Positions 10,901 to 23,662 of a stretch of 64,000 bases of DNA are shown in pieces. This DNA is from Acanthochlamys bracteata (taxonomy: Eukaryota; Streptophyta; Magnoliopsida; Pandanales; Velloziaceae). Where the stretch lies: contig CM034127.1 of the NCBI GenBank assembly GCA_019914995.1, forward strand, positions 11,656,001 to 11,720,000, in the 5' to 3' direction. The translations under genes were made by a program, and so were the position numbers. How positions within the stretch are numbered: the stretch's first letter is position 1; the number at the start of each line of letters is the position of its first letter. Below the pieces are notes generated by a model. It was not told where the DNA came from. It saw nothing but the letters and a program-made list of their open reading frames with translations, and ran no database searches.

Positions 10901-13900
10901 CTTAAAGTAACCTGGCACCTATAGTGAAAAGATAGTCTAAGTTTTTTTTTTCCCCAATGATGGGTGGTATTTATTCTTAAGAGGGAAGACCTATTCCATA
11001 TTGTTTTATTCAAAGCCCGTGCTCACCTATTTGTTTTGCACTTTAAAATGCGAGCTAGCCTCCAATAGATTGCCTTATTTTGTTCTTTCTTTCGTTTGTA
11101 ATAATTGTTTAAGGATTAACCATCGGTGTATCTCAGTAAGTGAGTTTTTATCGCAGTTCTGAAGACCTTGACTAAATCTTTACAATACCAGCCTCCATAT
11201 CGGAAGTGCCAAACTATGGCAGGGGGACTGGAGGGTTTGATGTTATGGTCATTTCATGAATAGGGGGAAGAGACAAGATTATTTAAGTATATAAGATCCT
11301 CTTGGATCTTCAAATTGTTTGGGATGATTAAAACCCTATCCATCAGTAGCAATATTTGTCACGGTTTATATGCTTGTTTAATGGCTTAACGGTTATTGAT
11401 ATTGATGCATAAGATGTAATCTGCAGGTTAATTATGAAACAAGTGGCTGGGTGGTGCATCAGGTTTCTGACATATGGGCAAAAACATCTCCAGATCGGGG
11501 TGATCCTGTCTGGGCTTTGTGGCCCATGGGTGGTGCTTGGCTTTGCACACATCTTTGGGAACATTACATGTTCACAATGGATAAGGTGTGTAGCTTTCTT
11601 GATATATCATATGCTTATTGCCATTAAGTTCATTGAGGACTGTTTAACCTTTTCTGATACATCCAGGAGTTTTTAGAAAAGAAGGCATATTCACTCATGG
11701 CGGGGTGCGCATCCTTTCTGTTGGATTGGTTGATTGAAGGCCGTGGAGGGTACTTGGAAACTAATCCCTCGACTTCTCCTGAGCATTATTTTGTTGCTCC
11801 TGATGGCAAGAATGCGAGTGTTAGTTATTCCACAACCATGGATATTGCCATAATAAAAGAAGTTTTTCTTGCTGTTGTATCTGCTGCTGAGGTAATTGAG
11901 ATGAGATTCTCTCGACAGAATATCCAATTCTAAATTAATCGCATGCATTCTAACTCAATAGCTGTACATGACTTCAGATTTTGGGAAGAAGTGATAGTGA
12001 CTTAATTGAGAAAATAAGGAAGGCCTTACAGAAGCTTCCACCTATACAGATTTCCAGATTTAATACTGTCATGGAGTGGGTAAGTGAATGTTTTTTATTA
12101 GGTCTTCAATATCACTAAGAGGTTTTGCTTTATTTTTTGGCTTCCTGAAATTTGATGGTACATGGATGAAATCAAAGTCAGTTGTCAAATTCATTTTTTT
12201 CCAACATGTAGGCGCAAGATTTTGAGGATCCAGATCCACATCATCGGCATCTATCACATCTGTTTGGACTTTTCCCAGGTCATACAATGACAGTGGAAAA
12301 AACACCTGATCTGTGTAAAGCTGCTGCTAACAGCCTTTATAAAAGAGGTTTGCATAGATGGAAACAATGCCACTTCCTTTTTTTTCTGTCTGTATGAGAT
12401 TTAGTTCTTGGTACTTGGCCATATAGATTTGGGTGTTATTGCAAGTAAAACAAACAACTGAATAAGTTGTAATAGTGCAATTCCCCATAATTCTAGTTAA
12501 AAGGTGGAGTCTAGAAATATAGTTCCAGTAAAGAGCTCAACGCTGCTACTACTGATGTACGTTTTAAACTGTTGTTAAAGTTACATTTAGGTTTGTCTAC
12601 AAGGAACACCTTGTAGGACATCTATGATAGAGACTTGCATATAGATAAATTTTGCTTGACAGGAATGGCCTGATGTTACATTTTGCTAATGAAATATTAT
12701 GTCTAAGTAGAAGTTCTTGAGAGCATTATCATCTTTTATCCGCCAGCATGTTTTACACCTTTTATCTTCTAAGGTGAAGTGGATGCTAATATGCATGATT
12801 AATTTAATTTGACAAATAAAAAATATAAGTGGTTCGACTCTTTGCCTCATCTGTCTGAAGTGTTTAATACAAGAGGTTGCTGAGTTTGATTTAAAGATGA
12901 TACAAGAAAGAGGTAGTGACTTTATAGGCTAATAGATGTATGATGCAAATGCTGCTTCAATCTTTGGAATTGAAGCAACCTGTGAATTCAAGTACAAATG
13001 GGTCAGTTAAAAACTGCTTCTTGAGAATCAAGAATAATATAGGTGAAAAAATGGGTTTTTCTGAAAGGTAAGATGTCAGTTTCTAGTGTAAGATTTTTTA
13101 TTAGCTATATCAGCAATAGTTTCTCCCACTTGCCTTAATTTTTAGTTTTTGGGGTCCTTCCAATTTTCAGTTGTGTCGGCACTACTACTAGTCCAACCTG
13201 TTTAGGTTTAATTTGTTGCAAGACAAGGGATTCATTACTTCATACTGCCTGTAACTATGGACTCTGATTAGGTTTTGGAATGTTCTTGACCTGGTCAGGG
13301 GATGTTGGTCCAGGATGGTCTACCACATGGAAGATGGCATTATGGGCACGACTGCATGAAAGCGAGCATGCATACGTGATGATCATGCAGTTAATGAAAT
13401 TGGTAGATCCTGATCGTGAAAGTGATTTTGAAGGTGGTTTATACAGTAATCTGTTCACAGCACACCCTCCCTTTCAGATTGATGCTAATTTTGGGTAAGC
13501 GATGTATTTTTTGATACACTAGGGAACTACGGAACTCGTGCCCTTTTCAGACAATTATTTCCAAATTAAAAAAAATGCATCTCCAGTTTGATTAATGGCA
13601 CAGACCACGCATATAATGTGAGCTGTCGAGCCAAACATTCATTCTGCGTTAATAAAGAACATCTATCTATAACTTGATACTATTCAGGTTTACAGCAGCA
13701 ATTGCGGAGATGCTGCTCCAGAGCACTGAACATGACCTGTACTTGCTTCCAGCCCTGCCACGGGATAAATGGAGGAATGGGTGTGTGAGAGGGTTGAAGG
13801 CCCGTGGCGGTGTAATAGCTGGCATCTGCTGGAAGGAAGGTGAACTTCACGAAGCAAGCTTCTACTCGAAGAATCAGATTACATTCAAATGGTTGCACAA

Positions 13901-14003
13901 CAAGGGTACTGTTGTAAGTACAAAGCTGTCAAGTGGCAGCATCTATACATTCAATAGGCATTTGAAATGTGTGAGGGTATCAGCTTTAGCATTTGGTTCA
14001 TAA
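7994..14003 (+). CDS. FUC95A: Alpha-L-fucosidase 2, glycoside hydrolase family 95
   Basis: Ten exons: 7994-8237, 8404-8549, 9457-10409, 10741-10873, 11427-11585, 11667-11891, 11978-12079, 12212-12347, 13299-13494 and 13688-14003. They join in frame to 2610 nt (869 aa), with GT-AG borders throughout. GH95 enzymes hydrolyse alpha-1,2-L-fucosyl linkages; the Arabidopsis member (FUC95A/AXY8) trims fucose from xyloglucan and arabinogalactan in the wall. Conserved blocks are present: AGPAQHWTDAAPLGNGSLGA near the N-terminus, HLNINLQMNYWP, SPEH and QIDANFG. By analogy with bacterial AfcA the active-site residues are Asn454, Asn456, Glu584 and Asp761, all present, so the enzyme looks functional. The first ATG follows a CT-rich leader. 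No hydrophobic signal peptide is visible in the first 50 residues, which is odd for an apoplastic enzyme. The gene converges on HOS15. Confidence 0.93.
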
Positions 14004-15257
14004 AGAAACCCTATTTTGTTCGAACAGCTGTTTGTCTTCTTGGCAAGGTCTTCTGTTTACCAGATCACATTGATTCAATGCTGGCAGCAGTGTTCAATAG
14101 CTGTTCGCTTGATGTATCAGCTCTGTGATCCTTTTCGTAATACTTGTTTATTTTGTGAGCGCATATCATGAGGCTAAGCATCGCAACTCAAATCATGACT
14201 GAGATTGCACATAATTATTGATGATTGTTTTGAACAAGAAGGTGATTGTTTGGAATTCAGATTCAAAGCAATCAATGATAAAATTTGTAACACATCAACC
14301 ATGATTATGATCATTAGACTCATGATAAATATAATTCTCTAATTTGGCTCTTTTATTTGTATATATTTAGATGACTTCTGAAAAAATAGTGTACAGCAAC
14401 AAGTTTTTGAATTAAAGAAACCGTTGTATTGTGTGCATACCTGCCGTTCTACATGTTCATGCAATTTTCAATCAGCGTTAGTAGCATCTATAGTTTGCAT
14501 CTAGCAGATTCATCATTCTTTGAGTGGAACCATCCTTTATGAAACTTGCCTTTCTAGATTCAGTAAAGAAACTTGAAGACAGATTCGCTACAGAAATTCA
14601 TAAAACACAATGTTAACAATAGCACATACCATCATCGACTGGCACCAAAGCTGAATTCCTTCCCCCATTGACTGAGAAAACTTTTAAGTGATCCACCTAG
14701 CTCATTTCCTAACTATACATTAGCAAAAATCTACATGATGCATATACAGGCCACCATCTATCACAACCAATTCCTAATATAGTCCACAGCAGTTTGAACT
14801 ATCCTTCATTTCTCTTATAAAACAACATTAGAATCATTACACATTGTTGCAATTGTTTGCATATATGCACCAGTAACATACAATCTCAGTTAAGTCAAGC
14901 CGCAACAATGTGAGGATTCTATTCTATCACTTTACATCCAACAAAAAGTGGCTGCCTTGTACAGGACTAAACATTTATAAACAGCTGTCAGTTTTTTTGC
15001 TACATAAGTACATCAGAAATCTAACACTGAAGTAACCCCAATAAAATATCAGCGTCTACCTAGTGTTTAGCTATACTAAAAGGAAATTCCATCTAAGTTA
15101 AGTCCAACATCTGCTCCAGCTATTAGTAGAAAATACTAACATCATACGACTTTAACACCATAAACATTTTGTGCATGCCTGCTCGATTCTGTCCTAAATG
15201 GATTTGTCAAAATCCTAACCCATGACCATCATCCATGAACCATATCATCTTGAAGAT
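14004..15257. other. Convergent 3' flanks of the fucosidase and HOS15 genes
   Basis: Both neighbours end into this 1.25 kb, so it should hold their 3' UTRs and polyadenylation sites. It is AT-rich and has no open frame resembling a family. Confidence 0.55.
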
Positions 15258-17291
15258 CTACATTCTAAAATCCAAAACACAGACTGTGTTATTGGAAAAA
15301 CATGCTGCTATTTTGTCTCCCTCTTTGTTCCAACAAACTTCGAAAATGCCACCTCCACCGCTGTATGTCTTCACAATCTTCCCTTCTTTCACTGACCATA
15401 TATTAAGGCACTGATCTAATGATCCACTAGCTAAATACTCACCATTAGGACTAAATGCAACAGAATAAACAGGTTGCCTGACAATTTCATAACAGAATGT
15501 TAGATATATGTGGAAAGCATATAATGCATGAACAAACAGCAGAGTAAAGAAAAGAAAGACAGCAAGATCAAACCTGTGGTCACTCAAGCTATAGAGAACT
15601 GTTCCTTGGTCCACATCCCATAGTTTGATTGTTGAATCAAAAGAAGCACTGAGAAGTGAAGCAAATAAAGAGCATTCAGAAGTCATCAAATAGAGAAAAA
15701 AGAAAAATAAATTCATGTCGAAACAAAGGTTGCTTTGATGATTCCAATTATCCAGTACTGGACTCTCCAAATGTCCTTCCTACGGAAGCTTCAATCTTGG
15801 TAATGGAATCTCATACGTTCTTTAGAGAGAAGATGGTGGTAGTGTTCAATCCATAAATTCTCTTAGGTTAAAGGGAAAAGGGTACCCTTTCCCTGAGAAG
15901 TCTTGGAATCATAAACTTTCTGCTATCGGCTATGAAGTTATTTAATAATTGCAGCCATACGCATTCAAATACTAAATTGCAAATAATCCAACACAAAGGC
16001 ATAGTAAAACAACAGAAATTCACCTTGCCAGCACCAACTTTTGATTAGGGTTGTTACTACCAGGCCCAGTTGGGCTCCACCTAATCGTGTATATCTCCTG
16101 CATAAACTTATCAAACCTCTAAAGTACAAGAAAAGAGAACACACAATATTTGACTAAGCAAAGATCACAAACCTTACTGTGTTTGAAGTCATGTACATAC
16201 TTATCCTGTTTCAGGCTCCAGATCTGCAAAATATTCATAAAATCAGGATGCTCCTATGCTATATGTTCGATACAAGTTACATAATGATTCCTCCGAAGCT
16301 GATTAAACGAATGGAAAGAACCTTTGGATTCCCAAATAGGTACTCAGTATAGACACGCAAATGAATGGAACTGAGCCTCAGAACTTAAGAATCTCTCAGC
16401 TAGGTATTGAATTATTTATTTGGGAAACAAATGCAATTACCTTCTGGAAAGTAGACGTATCAACACTACTATGCTGCAAGCAATGATGTTGCAATACAGT
16501 ATAACCTCATCATCTAAAGACAGCTTATATCCCATCCGCAAAACAACTTTGTCCATGATCCAGCAATAATACGTAGAGATTTATGCAGAGGCATACTGTA
16601 GTTAATCTGCATGAATGTCTCAGGCTAGATTTAGTTGTGCTTTACATGGCATCTAGCTTTATTCAATCGATATATATTCTCATTCACATGTCATCTCTTA
16701 CTAAATCGATATATGGGCAGTTTAAAAAAAGATTAGAAATTTCAAATCATTTCATTAGACAAATCATTTAACCTGGGGCAAATTAATCTATCATTTGTCG
16801 TTACACCACAGTTTAACCAGTGGCTACTGAATAAGAGTAATAGACCAGGTTGATATCAGGTCTGGGTTCAATGACTAAACTTGGGAGGCAGCAGATTAAA
16901 AAGAAAACATCTTACTGACAATCAAACTAGTTAAAATTATGATGCGCAGTATTACTTATGGATAGCTCTAAAAGAAAACACAAAGCTGAAATCCAATTCT
17001 GTAAATATAAACCACAAGCATGCAAAAGTGGAAATAGACAAATTAGAGCAAATGACTAACCTTTGCCGTCCCATCATCAGAGCATGAAGCCAAAATCGAA
17101 CCAGTTGGGTCCCATTTAATAGCATTCACTTCACCCTGAAATTTGAAATAAATTATTTGACAAAGTAATCAAAATTGAAGTTGAACATTATACATGACTG
17201 ATCATTGAATACGTAGCGATCACAGGAATAACAAAATCAAAGTTGTCTAGAACCAAATCATGTGATTCATCATATTAGTGAGTACATTTCA

Positions 17292-17336
<45 letters not shown>

Positions 17337-18618
17337 ACTTTGATCAAGAGTTCCGATGGAGGTCGGTTCGTATTCCGATTGAACTGAAATTTTATCAAAA
17401 TATTCTCAAGTCATGATTCTTCATATCTAACAGTGGAGATTTGACTTGAATGTCTCGCCGGCCATTTTTGGCAATCATGTGCACCATTTGTCTCTCAAAA
17501 TATCATATACTTCTATCATATGTATATATAAGCTGCCATTTATTTTTATCTCCGAGATTATAATATAGACTACATTGAGAACAAGGTGAGTTAAAATCTC
17601 CTATTCCTTCAATCCACGTGTGTTGGCATTCTTATTTCTCTTTCTCTTGTTTATCAAACATTTCTAACTCGATATCATTTATTTCATCTATACTATAAAT
17701 AGATTTCGCACTTATGTTGTCACTATCTACTTCATATGGAACTGTTCCTAATTCTTTATAGATGAATCTTTTTAATTCTTTTTTTATTTTTGTGGGGGCA
17801 TTTTATTTGCTAAATGGTTAGGGCTATAACATAAAAGCATCTACATCCTTTCTTTTTATTTGGTTTATGTTGAAATCTTTTTCTTCTAAATTTTTATTTG
17901 TGTTCTTATGGTAATTTTTTCCGGTGTTTTCTATATTTTTTAATTTTTGTTGATGGCCGAATATTATGTTTATTTCTCAATTTATATCTCCTATGTTTAT
18001 ATTTTTATGTTTATCATTAAAGCTTCCTGGTACTAAGAATTGATTACAAAATTTGCAACTTAGCTTTTTTAGTTGTTATTTAGTGATTTTTTCTACAAAA
18101 AGTTTACTTAATTGGTAATTACAAAAAAGTGCTAATGCTTCTACATTACTTATGTTTCCTGCTTTTCCTTTCCAAAGTTCTTCTAATTTCTTTCCGCAAA
18201 ATGGAGGCATTTTTCTAAAAAAAGTTCCAAAATACAAATAATCTGTCAAAATTTAATCCTGTTGCATTGAGTAATCTAATAAATTCTCAACAGTATTTAT
18301 CAAATTTACTCATGTCATGTAATTGTAACCTTTCTAACAATTGTAAAGCTATTGTTTGATGATAAGTATTCTTATCTGTGGGATCTGCTCCTAGAATCAA
18401 CTCTTTGACTTTGGATAAAGGCACTCCCTCCTATAAAAGTACTTTCGCGCACTTCATGGCCATTTTTGGCCGTGGAGACCTCCAAATTCTATTACTAATG
18501 TTAGATATGAAGAACTATGAGCCGTAACAAGTTTAAAAATTTACAACTTAATCGGATCACGAATTGACTTCCATTCGGCCATTCCATCCGGCCACTTGAT
18601 CAAGATGACAAAAGAAAG

Positions 18619-18663
<45 letters not shown>

Positions 18664-21600
18664 AGTGTTTCTTAATTCTATCATTATTATCATACATGTA
18701 TATACGTATATATGTATATATATATACATATATATACGTATATACATGTATGATAATAATGATAGAATTAAGACACGTTTCACACGTACATCTTTTACAT
18801 AACACATAATAGTATACCAGGTTCTCATTAGATTAAACACACCTGATGTCCTATAAAAGTCTTGAGTGGTCGAATCTCTCCTATCTTGCAAACATGTATC
18901 ATATTATCTGTTGAGCATGTTGCAAACGTATTGTTGTTTCTCCAATCTACATCAAGCGTCGGAGCTGTAAAAGAAGAGTGCATGCATAAGCTCATGCATA
19001 CTATAACACAGGTGAAGTACTCGAGTCATTGGACATAAACTCGTCAAAGCAAAAATACCATTATGGAACTCAAATTGTTGCTTGGCCTCCCATGTTTTCG
19101 TGTCCCAAATTATAGCAGTTCTATCAACACTCCCACTGAGTAGACAATCACCCTTTTTATTCCATTTCAAAGAGAAAATTGGCCCTTTATGCCTGATCAA
19201 TGTATTCTTTAGTTCACCTAGCCAATGTTGCATTGCAACGGAAAAGGCAAGCAAGCATAAGAACAGCAATACATGGGAAGGCAAACATGACAAAAGAAAA
19301 ATAATAAATAAAATAAAAATAAAAACAAAACACGGAAAAACTTCAGCAAAACAATGAAGAAGCGGAAATTTTGAGCAATTGAAAAATATGTGCTGTTCAG
19401 TCAAGAAAGTTGAAATCTCGAGTATAACAAGTTAGGGGAATACTAGCAGTATTCAAATTACTTGATGATAATCATGCAAAAGGAGTACCTGCAAAAACCT
19501 GTAGGGAAATCTAATAAGAAAGTGCATATACATGCTCTCACTTCTAAGCTGAACTAAATGATGATCCCAAGAATAGATTGTAGGTCAATATACTGAAGAA
19601 GCAAATGAGCAGACAGAGCTCAAAACCAAATTTCCAAGTAATATCGATAGCACCAGATAAAGAAGACAACCAGCTCTTTAATAGACACTGACCATCTTTA
19701 CTCCATATTCTAGCCTGCCCATCATATGATCCAGTAGCAAGCAATGTCCCATCACCCTGCAACATCAGCGGTGTGAAACTTATCAAAGGAAAAACATATA
19801 AGCTTTCATCCCAGAAAAAGGATACGTATGAAATTTGAAAGTTTCAATTTAAACTGATAAAATATGTGCTAGGATTGAGCATTTTAAACTGCAGACTCCA
19901 AGATCACTTTCAGAGGATATGCATCATATATCATTAAACTAATTATACTAGATAATGTTTGCAAAAGAAACAGATATCTTACATTCCAATCCAGTGTTGT
20001 TACATCCTTACTCTTCTCGCTGTTCCTGCCTTTGAAGTGTTTGAGCACATGAACACTTGAAGGACCCACTTGCATGCTAGAACCACATGGACCATCTGGG
20101 ATAGTCCAAATTCTAGCAGTTCCATCACCAGACCTATCGAATTAGAAGAGCAACCAATATATCAGCAAGCACAATCAAGTGCCTACCAAAATTCAGGAAA
20201 AAGAATCTGTTTGTAAAGTTTATCTGGAGATTCAGGGCATAAAAGAGTAGATAGAGACTAAAAGCACCACAAAAGAAAGTCCACCACTTGTGGATGAAAA
20301 GGTATCCAAAAGAAACAACTTCGAAATACCAACCCAGATGCCAACAGAGAACCTGCCGGGCTCCAAGCACAAGCAAATACCTGAGACATTGAAAATAAAC
20401 ATGGAAACTCCTCAGACAAAACTTTTGAAATAGAATTCATATGAAAAGTATTTGACCTCTGAATTGTGCCCTTCCAAAATGGTAACATCTGAATTGTTGA
20501 TCTCACGAGATGAAACCACCAAGCTAGGAGTAATATCCATAGGTTCAGGACCTAAATTTTAATAGAGATCACAAAGAATGTTGACATATGGCAATGAGCA
20601 TATTGCGGCTTCATAGCAACAAAGACGAACACATGCTCTACACATAAGCAGATCAATAGAGGTTGCTCTCGCAAGCAAACTTTATTTAAGTACGTGATTT
20701 CATATGTGACAAGGATTTAAGAGCTGGAATAAACTCCGACCTGAAAGCTCTGTGCAACAAATGCCAATGTCATAAAAAATGCATGTCAACACTCAGCCTA
20801 TATGTTTGATTTCATCTTATTGATATTTCTATTTGCCAATGGTACAAATGCAGATCAGATACTAAATCAAAGGTAAGATACTGACTTTTATTAGCTGAAA
20901 TTTTCTAACCATACATGTCCAAAAAAAGAAAGTTAGTATTATTATTATTATAAAAACTCTCTCTAAAGTAACAAAATTTAACCAAAAACTACTCAAAGCA
21001 AAGCCCTCATCAACTTTAGGTATCAAACCCATTAATTGCTATTGAAAAAACAAACCATTGGAAATAAACATTTGACTCAAAATAATGACACCTCAAAACT
21101 ATCAAGACTTTCCAATTTTAGCATTATCCATAAGTCATGATTTAAATACCAACACAAAATATAGGTCTTGGTATTTTCTAAAAACTAATTTCGATGAAAA
21201 ATAAATTTCTATTGAAAAATTTTGAATAAAAACTTCTCTGTGTAGCGCAAGGTACATGCTAGTTATGATAAGAAGTGTGCAGACAAACCTTTGAAGCTAG
21301 AAGTATCATCAACTTTACTCTTGGTCTCATCACCATTGTGGTCTTCATATTGCTTTTCCTTTTCTGTCTCTCTTTCTTGCTCTTCATCCTTCTGAATTTT
21401 GGCTCGATCCCTTTCTCGCTCTCTATCTTTTTCATGTCTTTCTTTCTCTCTTTCAGACACATCTCTATCCTTCTCTTTCTCCTTCTTGTCTTTCTGGAGT
21501 TTTTCCCTTCTTTCTTTTATAATTTGTTGTAGTTGGCGAACATCTTTTGTAATAAGGTCCAAAGGTTGCAGAAATGAAAAGTCATCATCAACATCCACTT

Positions 21601-23086
21601 CACTCTGAAATGTTAAATCAGTGTAAATACAAAATAAATATGTCAATGATGGAAACCATCACTCAAGGCTCTGGAAATAATTACTGAATAACTAGGCTTG
21701 CATATGCAATTGTACACCAACTTTAGTCACTCACATTACTCAACTTGGCTTCCAACTCTATATACTGAAGTCCCTTCTGCACGAATGTGACAAGAGCACC
21801 TGGTGGCACCAGATTACCATCAATTTGACTTCTATTTATCCCCGCCTCATAACCCAAAGCAAATGCTGCATGAGTAAAACCTGCAAAATACAACTGCCAA
21901 AGCATGAGCATTCCGCTTGTCATAACTCTTATGACAACAATATATCACTCTTCATATCAATAATAGTTTTGAAAGAATGGGATAGAGTCAAAAGGTGAGG
22001 AATCACAGAGCAAAGATTCACAAAAAGTCGTGTTTCAAGGACTATCACCAACCAGCATTTAGTCACTATGGAAAAAGTACAGACAACAATATCCTGAAAC
22101 ACATTGAAAGAAAATGAAGTAGAACAACTGAACATATAGGTCTAAATCTCCTTCAATAACCCACAAGAGCCTTCTTTGTTAAGGTTGGATATCTCTTGTA
22201 TAAACTTGATTGAATAAAAAATATAAACTATTTAGCAAACTTTAGGCATAGTTGAAAAGCTTGAGCTCATATCTTGCCGTGACAAATATGAATTTTTCTC
22301 TGCCAATCCTTAGTGCATTTGAAGTTGTAAACCATCAATCTACTATGAGGTAAACCTAGATCCCTTGCAAAATCTATATGATGATCGTACGGCTTGATCA
22401 TAAGCGTTGCTTCCCTACACCATAGCTGCAGCCTCAGAAAAAAAATAGTAGATTTAACTTTTTGTTATACACCATTCTTAACTAGTTTGTGTTAAAAATA
22501 TCCTTTTACTGTATCCAGCTTGCCAAAAATATCACTTCAATCAAATAATGCCTGTATTTCAACAAAACACCACTTCATTTTCAATTACAGTTTAATAAAA
22601 AGAGGAAAACATAAAATAAAAAAATTAACTTCGAAATACGAGCAATTTCAACATTGCTTGTGTTGCATAATGGGAATTAGTACACCTGATCACTGATCAG
22701 GAGATGAAGTGCAGGATTAAGAAATTTACACTTTATTTGACAAGAAATTGCTGAAAATAATAAGAATTAGAGAAATGAAAATTCTGTGAGGACACTCATA
22801 AAAGGAGCAAACTGACAAAAACAATACCAACTTTCAAAAGGTACCTCATGAATAAGAAAATATCATATCTACTTTCAACATTCCGCTCATAAACTCGAAA
22901 AGCTACAACCCTAAAGCCTCCCAGCAGCGTCGCAAGAACAAAATTTTATCTTCATCGCGTCAAACCAAAACACAACAATCAATCACTAAAACTCCTACCT
23001 GATTCTTGTAGGTAACGGAAAACGAGAAAATTTAGCTCATTTGATGTTATCACCGAAGTCATCGGCAGTTCTCGTTCTCCGGCCAT
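15258..23086 (-). CDS. HOS15: HOS15-type (TBL1/TBLR1) LisH-WD40 chromatin corepressor
   Basis: Fourteen exons (minus): 23086-22999, 21880-21735, 21604-21289, 20551-20457, 20380-20334, 20133-19983, 19756-19693, 19217-19059, 18964-18843, 17135-17061, 16223-16173, 16097-16024, 15648-15574 and 15477-15258. They total 1683 nt (560 aa). The N-terminal LisH region reads [15 protein letters not shown] then [20 protein letters not shown]. It is followed by a Lys/Glu/Arg-rich segment (about residues 95-180, shorter than in Arabidopsis) and PEPMDI. WD40 repeats run to the C-terminus, with RIW, KLW and NIW ends and a final [11 protein letters not shown]15 recruits histone deacetylase to chromatin and acts as a CUL4-DDB1 substrate receptor in cold, flowering and ABA responses. 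The first ATG is 23086; 23062 ([10 protein letters not shown], 552 aa) resembles the Arabidopsis start better. Intron 9 (17136-18842) is inflated by an inverted-repeat element, microsatellites and a palindrome. Confidence 0.92.
17297..17335. repeat. (AT)n(GT)n microsatellite
   Basis: An AT run followed by about 15 GT units lies in HOS15 intron 9, directly against the left end of the inverted-repeat element. Confidence 0.9.
17335..18609. mobile_element. 1.27 kb element with ~130-150 bp imperfect terminal inverted repeats in HOS15 intron 9
   Basis: The left end (17335-17475) and the reverse complement of the right end (18455-18609) share, in the same order, 'ttgatcaag', 'cgatgga', 'ttcgt', 'tccgatt', 'ttcttcatatctaaca', 'ggcca' and 'tttttggc'. 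They therefore form long diverged terminal inverted repeats. The element sits between a GT/AT microsatellite on the left and a long AT microsatellite on the right, and no clear target duplication is visible. The interior is AT-rich. On the minus strand between about 18180 and 18450 it holds an open-looking stretch broken by stops, possibly a retroelement or endogenous pararetrovirus coding relic; that identity is weak. The element class (Mutator-like or other) is not settled. It lies entirely within an intron. Confidence 0.65.
18621..18662. repeat. (AT)n microsatellite
   Basis: About 20 AT units immediately follow the right end of the inverted-repeat element in HOS15 intron 9. Confidence 0.9.
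18671..18772. repeat. 102 bp near-perfect palindrome
   Basis: The left arm begins 'cttaattctatcattattat' and the right arm ends with its exact complement, 'ataataatgatagaattaag'. The arms of about 51 bp differ only by a 2 bp shift in the central alternating TA/GT tract. It lies in HOS15 intron 9, 120 bp from the transposon-like element and 70 bp from exon 9. Confidence 0.9.
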
Positions 23087-23662
23087 TGCAAGCGTATCTA
23101 CAGATCAATAGCGAGATTTCTATCGATTGGTTTGCTTGCTATTGGAGAACAAGAAAGAGAGAGTGTAAAAATTCGAAATGGAGGAGAGAGAGAAAAAATG
23201 CCGGTGAAGATCGACGCCGGCCGTTGAAGTTACTTGCCGGTGAGGCCGCTCTCTCTCTCTCTCTTTCCTTGGTTTTGACGGAGAAACTTATTAAAGTCGA
23301 AAGCGTTACTTTTATTAGTAGCTGAAGCGGAATGGACTTCTTAATAGGCCCAATTCATTACAGGCTTTATAGGGGCGAACGATCATTTATGGAGGCCCAG
23401 TAAATATTGGTGCTCAACAATTTTACGTATATACATTTTTTATCTAGTAGTTTTGATTTTAAATTGGAAATACTTTTGCCACTGGTACTGGCAAAACAAA
23501 ACAACAAATTGCTTGGTATTAATATAGTACGGGAATTTTTATCATTGATATACTGAATAGGGTAGGGTATCGTCAGGGGAGTATAGGATTACTTGGCTTC
23601 ACTACATTTTATTCCATGAACTTGTTACTACACCATGATTCATGTTCTAGCATGGTACACTC
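23087..23662. promoter_or_regulatory. HOS15 upstream region and 3' flank of the first CYP81 gene
   Basis: Immediately upstream of the HOS15 ATG lies a purine/pyrimidine-asymmetric stretch with a GA/CT run (near 23250-23270 on the plus strand), the likely 5' leader and core promoter. The remaining AT-rich part should contain the end of the P450 transcript. No gene is seen. Confidence 0.45.

Noticed and set aside
18541..18891. 116-codon minus-strand ORF in the HOS15 intron
   Set aside because: It is mostly translation of the AT microsatellite and the palindrome (Tyr/Ile runs).
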